From Acanthamoeba castellanii str. Neff (lineage: Eukaryota; Discosea; Longamoebia; Acanthamoebidae), in the NCBI RefSeq assembly GCF_000313135.1, contig NW_004457466.1, positions 6,314 through 70,313 on the forward strand: DNA of 64,000 nt, written 5' to 3'. The translations under genes were made by a program, and so were the position numbers. Numbering within the stretch: the first letter of the stretch is position 1; each line of letters begins with the position of its first letter. The notes beneath the pieces are model-generated. The model was given only the letters and a program-made list of their open reading frames with translations. It searched no databases and was not told where the DNA came from. Positions 13,533 through 23,027 of this stretch are shown here, piece after piece.

Positions 13533-15616
13533 ATGATGTGGACGGCAGGTATCTTCGAAGCCGCCCTGGTCACCATCGGCCTTCTCATTTTGCGCGCCCT
13601 GGCCAAGGCGTGGGGGCTCACATGGCACTCCAATTCACATCTCCAGCTGTTGCTCTCCCTCGTGGTGTTTGCACCCCTCTTCGGTGCCTGGTGGTTCATC
13701 ACCAAACAACGAAACATCCACTCACTCGCCAAGACGCCGACGACGCCAAATTCGAATCATCATCTTACTGATGAAGATGAAGACACCGACTATGGAGAAG
13801 AAGGCGAATCAGAAGAAGAGGAAGGAGAAGGTAACTACTCGGCGTTTCTGGATCACTCGGAAACGGACAACCAATCGAGATCAGAGCACCTGCGACCCCC
13901 CGCCAGCGTAGACGGAAGCCAAGTCTACTCCTACCGAGAGCTGTCCCGCGACGAGATAGAACTCAACGAGAAGGAGCCCCTTTCCTACGGTTCGTGCCTT
14001 CCTCCCTTCCTCAGCCCCGCCCGGTGTTGCAGCCAAACGGCCGTGCACGTTGTTGTGTGAGCGAGCTGCTGTCCGTTGGTCCATGTAGCTTGGTTATGAC
14101 TGTGTGTGTGTGTCTGTGCGTGTGTTGGGGTGTTTGGCGCGCGTGCAGGTGCATTCAGCGTGGTGTACCGAGGTCGGTGGCGCGGCGTGGAGTGTGCCGT
14201 GAAGCAGCTCAGCGTGCCGACTGTGGACATCAAAGCCAAACAAGAGTTCCGCAAGGAGGCCTCCCTCATGCAGTACGCGCCCACCCCGCTATTGACTGCA
14301 CCCGCGGGTGCTCTTGTCGCATGCGACTCACCGGACGCCGTTTGCATGGCTGGTCATCAGAGAACTGGGGCACCACCCCAACATCGTCACCTTCTTCGGC
14401 GCGGTGACGACTGGCCACTGCATGTGGCTGGTGGCCGAGTTCCACAAGATGGGCTCCATTCACGAGTTCTACCAGCGGTACCGGCGGAAGATGGCCTCTC
14501 CCCGTGCCGGCGAGCGTCTTGGCGGTGACGCCCAGAACGACGGGGCTCCCGCCATTCCTCTGGAGCTGCTGGTGAAGCTGGCGGCCGATGCGTCGCTGGG
14601 CATCCTCCATCTGCACAGGGAGAACGTGATCCACCGAGGTATTGGTCCTCCTCTTGGGGGGGGTCTTGTTTGGGCTAACCCTCCCTCGCACCTCTAGACA
14701 TCGCAGCGCGGAATGTGCTGGTCGGAGGGTCGTTCAAGTCCGGCTTCCGAGCTGTCATCACTGACTTTGGCCTGAGCCGGGTGAAGACCACCGCCGGAAC
14801 CACGATGAGCAACATTGGTCCCGTGAAGTGGATGGCTCCCGGTNNNNNNNNNNNNNNNNNNNNNCTCCACAGAGGCGATTGTGGACAAGGCCTACTCGGA
14901 GGCTTCGGATGCTTGGTCCTTCGGAGTGCTGTTGTGGGAGATGGTGACGGGACGCGTGCCTTGGGAAGAGGAAGAGGCATTGCAGGTGGCGATGAGGGTG
15001 GGTAAGGAAGGCCATACGCTGCCGGTGCCTCCCGGGTGCGACGAGGTGCTCGCCGAGCTAATGGTCAGTTGCTGGGAACAGGACCCGGCTCGAAGGTACA
15101 CTTCTTCATCAACCCTCGCCTGCTGCTCGTGTGGCGTCGCCAACCAAGATCGCACCCGCTCACCTAAACTCAACGAACGCTCGCAGGCCCACCTTCGCAG
15201 AAATGCACACACGGCTGCAGGCCCGCTATGAAGAGCTCAAGGACGAGGCTGCGGTACGGAGGATGCGAAGAAGCAGGCAAGCTTCGCGCCTGGGGGACGG
15301 ACAACGAGAGCAGGAGGAGTGGGTCGTAGTGCCCGGCGACCACTTGACCAACAATCGGGACAAGAGGGAGGAGAGCGAGAGCGAAGATGAAGGAGACGTC
15401 GCAGTGCGGCAGGCAAGAAGTGATAGGGAGAGCAGCGACGACTACAGCGACGACGATGACGAGGAGGGCGAAGAGGAATGGGAAGGATTCGCCATTGCCC
15501 AGGCAGCCGAAGACTACCGGGCGCTGGACCTGTCTTCTGCTGCCGGCGCCGCTGTTCTCTCATCCCCTCGGCGCCAGGTGCTGCTGTCTTCGCGAGGAGC
15601 ATCACAATCCCAATAA
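13533..15616 (+). CDS. Membrane-anchored protein kinase, tyrosine-kinase-like
   Basis: Exons: 13533-13989, 14149-14272, 14361-14638, 14698-14841, 14873-15095, 15187-15616 (1656 nt, 551 aa). Two hydrophobic segments (~5-27 and ~38-55) anchor the N-terminus, then an acidic linker. The kinase core has Lys in CAVKQL, Glu in RKEASLM, HRDIAARN, DFGLSR and VKWMAPEAI; the HRDIAARN and WMAPE forms are like tyrosine kinases. The Gly-rich loop is degenerate (YGAFSVVY, lacking the first and third Gly). The assembly gap lies inside an intron: CCCG|GT before it and CACAG|AGGCG after it join as WMAPEAI in phase. The C-tail is acidic, with Arg-rich and Asp/Glu-rich runs. The stop codon overlaps AATAAA. Confidence 0.85.
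14844..14864. other. Assembly gap (21 N) inside a kinase intron
   Basis: A run of N between donor GT (14842-14843) and acceptor CTCCACAG (ending 14872). Flanking exons join in phase into the canonical kinase APE motif, so no coding bases appear lost; true gap length is unknown. Confidence 0.85.
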
Positions 15617-15617
15617 A
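15612..15617 (+). terminator. Candidate polyadenylation signal overlapping stop codon
   Basis: AATAAA contains the kinase TAA stop. A short 3' UTR would fit, because the next gene starts 97 bp later. Confidence 0.35.
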
Positions 15618-15713
15618 AGAGAAAAGAGAAAAGGTGAAGGAAACAAAACAAAACAAAGCAAATCGGGGAGGGGGCGAGATTGATAGAGAGTAGTATCGAG
15701 CGAGAAGGAGAAG

Positions 15714-16301
15714 ATGCAGAAGCGCAAGCAGGCCCCACCAGTTGTGTTTACTCCTGCGTCAGAGGCGGTGAAGGTGGACGTGTACGATCAGAATGCAGTG
15801 AAGCAGCTGCTCGATGACGTGATTATGACCTACGTGCTCGAGACTCGAGGGCTCGAGGAAGACCTCACCTACTCCAACTACAAGCTCGCCCTCGGCGGTC
15901 TGTCGTGCCTGGTGGCGATCGCCTCGCACGCCTACCCGGCGCCCTTCCCCGAGAATGCGTGGGTGCTCAAGGTGTGCGTGGTGAGCTACATCGTGCTCAG
16001 CGTGCTCCTCCAGTACGTGGCCTTCTACATGGAGGGCAACACGATCCTCGCCACCCGCCCCACCCAACGGGGCGGCACCAACAACAAGAAGCTCATCAAG
16101 CCCATCAACGTCCAGACCTACTTCCCCAAGTGCGAGGAGGCGTTCATCGTTCAGGTCACCACCACGCAGGGCAAGCCGGCTTCGCACTCGATCTCCTCCT
16201 CCATCGGCCGGTGGTTCCAGCCCGACGGAACCTTCATCCGCGAGGCCTTCATCTCTGACCTGGACCAGCTCTTCACCACTGTCGAAGATGCCAGCGACTG
16301 A
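15714..16301 (+). CDS. SPCS2: Signal peptidase complex subunit 2 (SPC25)
   Basis: Single-exon, 195 aa. SPC2 is a non-catalytic subunit of the ER signal peptidase complex and contacts the translocon. The protein has the family layout: a cytosolic N-part with KVDVYDQNAVKQLLDD, a first membrane segment (~LALGGLSCLVAIASHAYP), a short luminal turn with Pro-rich PAPFPEN, a second segment (VVSYIVLSVLLQYVAFYM), then a soluble C-domain of ~105 residues. Length and order match fungal and animal SPC25. It lies 97 bp after the kinase and needs no intron, unlike nearly all neighbours. Confidence 0.88.
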   Translation: MQKRKQAPPVVFTPASEAVKVDVYDQNAVKQLLDDVIMTYVLETRGLEEDLTYSNYKLALGGLSCLVAIASHAYPAPFPENAWVLKVCVVSYIVLSVLLQYVAFYMEGNTILATRPTQRGGTNNKKLIKPINVQTYFPKCEEAFIVQVTTTQGKPASHSISSSIGRWFQPDGTFIREAFISDLDQLFTTVEDASD

Positions 16302-16671
16302 AGATGAGAGAAAATACACCACCCGGTACTTTTTTTTTGAACGTGGCGGCATAGTTGACATAGCGCGGGTGGGAGACCAGCACACGAGGCCTCGAGCTTC
16401 GAAACAACACAGGTGTTGACAACACAGGGGCGTAATGAAGGGAACCAACAGCGCTCCCCAGACTTCACTGCCGTCACCCGCACAACTTGTCAGAGTCCCG
16501 GCAGCTGCTGACCCGCTTGTACCATACTTAAGACCAGGTAGCAGACAGGCAGCCCCTCCTTGTGTGTGGGACTGCACCTCGCCTCCCGAGCAACGCAAAC
16601 AAGAAAAGGAAGAACAGACTCGAGACAGACGCTGCCCATCGGAAGACGGAGAGAAAGAAGAAAAGGAAGAG
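16302..16671 (+). other. Intergenic between SPC2 and RCC1 genes
   Basis: An upstream in-frame ATG at 16435 could extend the RCC1 protein by 79 residues of low-complexity sequence. I prefer the ATG at 16672 but cannot exclude the upstream one. Otherwise nothing seen. Confidence 0.5.
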
Positions 16672-19600
16672 ATGGACGACGGCCCCACGCAGGTTCTGCC
16701 ACCTACGAGCCCCCCTCCGGCATCGGAAGGAGCAGAATCTCCTCCGCCCACCACCACAGAGGGGGGCGACCATGGTCTTGTGGCGCCGCCCACGGGGGGT
16801 CTCGTAGTGGTGCCGGACTTCCTCTCCACGTCGGGCTTGCTGGACACCCGGACCTCCTCCGAGGAGGAGGAGGGAAGAGAGGACGGTGGCCATGAGGGCT
16901 TCCGGGTGGTGTACCTCGCCCAGGGCTGGCTCGACGCCAAGAACGTCCACTACGCCCTCATCTCAGGTACACAAACACCCCTCCTTTCTTCTTCGCTTTC
17001 GCTTTTACCCCCCCCCCAACAAAACGCAAATCTCCCGAGTTCCTCACCCTGACCTCGTCTCGCCTCACCACACTCGCTGCAACAGATCGTTCCGAGCTGT
17101 ATACCTGGGGCAGGTGCGCAGCGGCGCTTCGGCTCCCCTTCTCTCGTCGGCTCTTGCGCCGTGGTAGTCGTGTGATCACACGTTATTTTTTCTCATTGCT
17201 CTCTTCGCTATCGCTGTCGTCCATCGCAGTGGCGCATTTGGGCGGCTGGGCCACGGAGACACAAACGACGAGGCGCGCCCGCGAGCGGTGGAGGTCCTGG
17301 CCAAGCAGCGCATCCGGTGGGTGGCCTGCGGCTGGGACACCACCGCTGCAGTCACCGGTACGCCTGCACGCAGACTCTTCCATGCACGCATCGCAATGCC
17401 AGTTGCTGACTCCATTCCTCCCCCTTTGAAATGTGTGCCTCCTGGGGGTTGCAACAGAGCGCGGCGAGCTGTACCTGTGGGGCAGCGGAGAGCCCATTCC
17501 CCGCATCGTGTCGTTCCCCGGAGAGGGTACTCTGCGGGTGGCCAAGGTGTGCCTGGGCGAAGCCCACGCCGCCGTCCTCTCAGGTATGTGCGCGGGCCTC
17601 TTCGCCCTTCTTTCTTTCTTTCGTTCTTCTTCTCTCTCTTTCTTGGCGCCGAGCAATCGGAGCGCAATGCAGATCGGATTGATCAATCTCCCGCAACCGA
17701 ACCACACACACACACACACACCACAAATCAGAGCGCGGTGATGTGTACACGTTCGGAGCGTTCGCCCACGGGCGGAAGACCAAGCGGGTGGCGCAGCGGA
17801 GGCAGCGCGGGCAAAAGGGCTGGGCGCGGGACCCCCAGCCGCGCATCGTGTACAACCTGCCCACCGGCCAGACCAGGAACATCGCCTGCGGGTCGCACCA
17901 CATCCTCGCCCTCACGGCCGATGGCAAGGTCTACTCGTGGGGCGACGGCTCCTGGGGCAAGCTCGGCCACGCCTCCGAGACCGAGGAGTGGCTGCCCCGG
18001 CCCATCGAAGCCCTCGCGTGCGTCTTTCCCGTCCCCGTCGCTCTTTGCCTGCCTGCTTGCTTGATGTGCCGACAGCGTCCTGGTCTGCTCTCACAAGCGT
18101 TCGTTCATCAGAGGCCAGACGATCGTGCAGATCGACGCGGGCGATGACCACTCGATATTTCTGTCCACCGACGGTACGGTGTGGACCTGTCGGTTGCCCC
18201 CACGACGGCCGGCTCGGACTCAGCGAAGAGGCCATCAAGGTGCTTGCCCGCACCTCTCCCAGCTGACCTAGTTTTTCTCGTTCTTTTCCTTTTGGTTTTT
18301 TTTTGTTCTTTGGGCTGATGCGCCGCCACCGCCGCAGGAGCACCAGGAGGAGTTCGGGGCGGCCAAGAGGGACGATGCCGCCATCCTGGTGCCCTCGGCC
18401 GTGGGCGGCCCGCTCTCCTCTCGCCAGGTGGTGTCCATCTGCGCGGGAGCTGCCTTCACCCTCTGCCGCACCCTCGCCAAGGAGGTCTTCTACTTTGGCA
18501 AGCCCGACTGTACCCCCCCCCTCTCGAACACCACCTTGCAACCGCGTTCCCCTGATGTGCGGTGTTGACCCCTCACGCCCCTCCCCCTCCTTTCGCCAGT
18601 CGACGAAACGCTTGACGTGGCTCGCTCGCCCTCGCTCCTGGCCATCGAGTCGTACCCCCTCTCGGCGATGGCCAGCCGCGCCTACCGCAGCATGACCATC
18701 GTACCCCTTCCCCCTCTTCACACTCGTGTCATTCACGAACTCACGCGTTTGCCCCACGCACAGATACTGCCCGAAGGCGTCGAGGGGTCCGATGGCAAGG
18801 AGGAGAAGAAGAAGATGGAATTCACCCGCATCGTCGTGGTATGCTCCTCTCCAGATCTGCACCGCTCGATCACCCGACGGACGCTCATTTCTTTGTCACT
18901 TGGTTGACTGACGGGTGGCGGCGATGTGGTGGGAGGGCAGAACGACGACAAGAAGGCCGCGTCCTTCATCCAGAAGCAGAAGGAGTCCCCGCAGGTGCGG
19001 CACCTCCGCTCGACGCCGCGTCGAGGGTCGTTCCCGGAGATCGGGCAGATCGCGAAGGTGAAGGGCATCTGGGACAAGCGTGGCAAGACGCTGGGCGAGC
19101 ACGACGTCGAGGCCCTGCGCCAGGCCGTGGCCCACAACCGCAAGAAGCCCGGCGCCGGGCCTCGCAACAAGTCGCACATCGTACGTTGCATCAGCGACAC
19201 CCAGCTGGGCGACGAGGAGATGGTGGGCCACAACAGCCCGTCCGACCAGGACACCTCTCCCGTTGCCCGTGCCGACGCGTCGCCCCGCAAGCCCGAACCG
19301 ACGCTTTCTCTTCGGCCAGAAGGGTCCGTGACCACCGACACCGAATCCGGTATCCAGCCGCTCGCCGCTCCCGAAGAAGGCGCTGTCAGTCCCGCAGAGG
19401 ACAAGACTACCGGCAGCACCGCGCTGCCCCCGAGCGAAGAGGCCAGCGGGGGAGCCTACGAGGCGAAGGCCGCTCGTGCCGAAGAGGCCGAGAGCGAAGC
19501 CGATCATAAAGGCGACCCTGCTCTGGGGGATTCTTTGGGCGGCAAGGACCACACGGCGACCGTGCTCCCGGCGGGGGAGGAGGTGGAGGCGGTCAAGCCG

Positions 19601-22600
19601 CTCGAAGACCTGCGGCCCGCCACGCACGAGGAGGCCGAACCGACCGAGACTGGGCTGGCGGTGGAGCCCGAGGCCGACCAGGAGCACAGCGACGGGGACG
19701 AGGAGGACATTCGAGGGGAGACCCCGCGCCAGCGACCACCGGACGCCACCACCCACGCAGAGCCCCCGGAGAAGGGAAGCCAGGGGGAGGAGGACACGAG
19801 CGAGGAAGGGGAGGACAGCGCGACCGAGGGGGAGGACGAGGAGGACATCCGCCTGGAGAGCCCCCGGGTCGCCGTTCAGCTGCAGGCCAGCACGAAGCGC
19901 GACGCGGAGGCGGAGGAGGAGCACGCCCTGACCGAGGGCGAGGACGAGGAGGACATCCGCGGGGAGGAGCTCACACCGAGAGGCGGCCTCGAGGTGGACC
20001 GCAAGCTGCGGCTCGAGGCGCCGGTGGTCTCCAAGGGGGAGAACAGCGACGACGACGAGCCGACGGATGGCGAGGACGAGGAGGACATTCGAGGCGAGAC
20101 GCCGCGAGGGAAGGAGAATGCCGGCGATCAGCTGGCCAAGGTGAGCGCCCTCAGCAGCAGCTCGCTCAGCCGGCTGAGCTACGACGATGACGAGGAGGAC
20201 ACGCTCACCGAGGGCGACGACGAGCAGGACATCCGCGGGGAGGACGACGAGCCCCTCTGGGTGGACGTGCACCTGGCCGCCGTCGCGCAGATGGAGAAGA
20301 GCACCAACCCCCACCACCACCACCACCACAAGGACGAGGACGAGGAGGAAGAGAGGAAGACCAGGAAGCAGCAGAAAAAGCAGCAGCAGAAGAAGGAGAA
20401 GAGGGCGCAGAAGCAGCAGCAGCAGCAGCAGAAGCAGGAGGAGAAGAGGGAGCCGAAGAGGGAGGAGGGCAACAGCGCGCGGCGGATCGTGCGCAACATC
20501 TCGCTCAAGCTCATCGGCAAGAGCGCCACCATCGAGCGCGACGCGTCTCCCAACAGGAAGACCACCGCCAAGGCGCCCAGCAAGAAGTCGCACACCCTCA
20601 CCGCCTCGTCCCCGCCGCGCGTCAGCCGCGAGCGGCTGGGCGACGCCAACGAGCAACGAGCAGCCGCCAAGACCAGCTCGGGCGGCAGCAGCGTGTCATG
20701 CGACCCGGCCGCCTCGACCGAGGGCGACGAGCCGGGCCAGTGGATGGCCGCCACCGCAAGCCCAGTTCGTCGACGGAGCCGCGGCTTCCTCATGTGCAGC
20801 GGGCGCACCGTGGAGGCCGACGGCGACTGCGATGCCGACGATGGCGGTAATGCGGCCGCCCCTGCCAGCAGCGGCAGCAGCAACAAGAAGGAGCTGCGGA
20901 AGAGCCGGGAGAAGCTGGCCATCCGGCGGAGCGCGAGCTGCGATCCTCCGCAGGTGGGCGACGAGACGGGTCCGGGAGGACTCAAGGTGGTGCAGATCCA
21001 GCACTGTCATCAGGAGGTCGAGGCCCGGCGGAAGAGTCGCGAGGTGGCGGCGCAGGACGGGAAGCGGGCCAGCCGGGAGGTGGACAGCAGCGGGTTGGCG
21101 GGGGCGCCCAGGGAACGGCGCGCCAGCAACGGGTTCGCGGAGAAGGCCATCGAACGCCGGAGCAAGGAGCTGCACATGGACGAGCTCGAGAAGGCCGCCG
21201 CGGCCGACGAAGCAGGCCTCGATGACCCCGCGGAATCAACCGACAACCAGGCCTCCTCCTCGTCGTCGTCGCCCTTCAAGAAGTTCCACACCATCGGCCG
21301 AGCCCACCGCCGGCGCAACAAGACCCTCAATTCCGGTGGTACGCCGCCCCCTCCCTGCCTGCCTGCACGCGGTCCCGCGGGCACAATGTAATTGTGAGTC
21401 CCCTGCTGACTGGAAACCCCTCACTCTGGCGTGTCGGTCCAATCCAGCGGTCAGTGACTCGATGGATGCGGTGCCGACCAAGCAGAAGCGGTTCTCTATC
21501 AGCACCCCCTTCCTCAACTTCTCGTCGTCGGCCAATCGCGCTCGCACCAACTTCACCAAGGGTAACCACGGCTACTCCTTTTTTTCGCACACATCTGGCG
21601 CTCCGACACACACCACACCACACCACACACACCACACATAACACACACCTCACCACAATCGCGGACCGTTCTCGAAACAGAGGCGGCGCAGTTGGCGGAG
21701 TTCGAGAAGCGACTGAAGAACATCAAGCCGGGGGCGACGGAGGAGCGCGCAGCGGTGCTGAAGGAGTGGGCCGACTTCCTCCTGGCCCAGCACGCCAGCA
21801 AGCAGCAGCAGTCCGACAAAGCAGGCGCCAAGGACAGCCCCGCCGCTTCGCCCTCCCCCTCCCCCAAGAAGAGCCGTACGAACCCCTCACCCCCCTCTGG
21901 GGTGTGTGTCGTGTGTGTCAGGGCTCCACTAATGACGCGATTGGTTTACGCAGGGTTTGGCACCTTGCGGCGGCGGAAGAAGGACGAAGACAAGGAGGCC
22001 GAGAAGACGCCGGGATCACCGGAGGAATCCGGGGACGAGGACATCGCCGGCACCATCATCGGGAATGAAGAGATCGTCCTCAGGTAACCATTAGCCTCCC
22101 TGACGACCTTCTCCAGACACCCGTCTCATCACGTCCGTGACTACAACACACACACACACACACACACACCACTCCACACATGAGCGCAGGCTTCAGTCGG
22201 GAGAGATGATCAGGCTGGCGTACAGGGAGACGAAGAGGGGCTGGGTGGAGGACCGGAGCTCGGCCTCGCCTCCGGAGGTGGCCGTCTCCCCGCCGCCCTC
22301 GCCCTCGCCTCCCGCCTCGCCCTCGGGTTCGCCTCGAACGCCGGGGCGCTCGCGACTGCCTCGCGTTCCGCTCTTCCGCACCCACTCGCTCTCCCTCAAC
22401 TTCCTGCGAGGAGGAAGCGGCAGCGAGAAGAAGAGCGACCGGATCGAACGCGCGAACGGTGGAGATGCGGCGGAGACCGGCGGCGGCGGGAAGGGCAGTC
22501 TGTCGCGACAGAAGAGCGATGCGCGGATCGGAGCGAGCGCGGTGGACCGGCTCACGCGGGTCGAGGAGGAGGCCTTCTCGGAGGTGTGGCGGCGCGAGAA

Positions 22601-22871
22601 GGAGCGCCACTTGGCTGAGGCCGAGGCCGAGGAGCAGAGGAAGCGAAAGGCCGAGCGCAAGCAACGCAAGAAGCAGAAGGAAAAGGAGTGGGCGCTCAAG
22701 GGCGAGGCCGAGGAGAGCAAGCGATCCTCGGAGCGACAGAGCGTGCACTCGGAGGACGATCAGCACTCCAGACATTCTGAGTCAGACTACTCCTCTTCCG
22801 ACCTCAAGCTCGAGCCTGCCCCTGCGTCCACCACGCACCACTCCGCCGAACCCTGCGAGCAGGAAGTGTAA
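16672..22871 (+). CDS. Large RCC1-repeat protein with long disordered C-terminus
   Basis: Fourteen exons: 16672-16966, 17086-17113, 17230-17357, 17458-17583, 17732-18017, 18076-18239, 18338-18509, 18600-18700, 18764-18838, 18941-21338, 21448-21561, 21681-21875, 21954-22083, 22190-22871; about 1630 aa. The first ~430 residues carry RCC1 blades (ELYTWGR..GAFGRLGHGD, ELYLWGS, KVYSWGDGSWGKLGH, GCPHDGRLGLSEEA), a beta-propeller used for protein docking or small-GTPase exchange. The remaining ~1200 residues are low complexity: five EDEEDIRGE-type repeats, His and Gln runs, many Ser/Arg/Lys-rich sites and a coiled segment near the C-end. Exon 6 holds one extra base near 18191; without it blade GCPHDG reads in frame and the exon sum becomes divisible by three. 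The partner GTPase or cargo cannot be told. Confidence 0.8.
19691..20250 (+). repeat. Five DIRGE-type acidic repeats within the RCC1-like protein
   Basis: Five copies of a [ED]G[ED]DE[EQ]DIR[GL]E unit start near 19691, 19826, 19934, 20065 and 20210, spaced 108-145 nt. Copies 1, 2 and 4 are followed by TPR or SPR and copy 3 by LTPR, which would be proline-directed kinase sites. Confidence 0.8.
22145..22169 (+). repeat. (CA)n microsatellite in RCC1 intron 13
   Basis: About 12 CA units shortly upstream of the acceptor for the last exon. Confidence 0.85.
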
Positions 22872-23027
22872 GCATTGACGAAACGCACAAGAAGGAGACG
22901 GTGTATGATATATCACAGCACAGCATTTGGTTGCTTTCCCACTCATGGTGTGCGGTGGGGTGGCCCTCTCCTCGTGAGCGAGTTACACGTCAGCACTATT
23001 TTGTGAACGTTTCTCTTGCCGCAGCAA

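Noticed and set aside
15759..16940. 393-codon minus-strand open frame
   Set aside because: Antisense over SPC2 and the start of the RCC1 gene, both well supported on plus.
18896..20656. 586-codon open frame on the minus strand, Leu/Val-rich
   Set aside because: Antisense shadow of the GC-rich, low-complexity RCC1 exon 10; the plus strand reads in phase across 14 exons.
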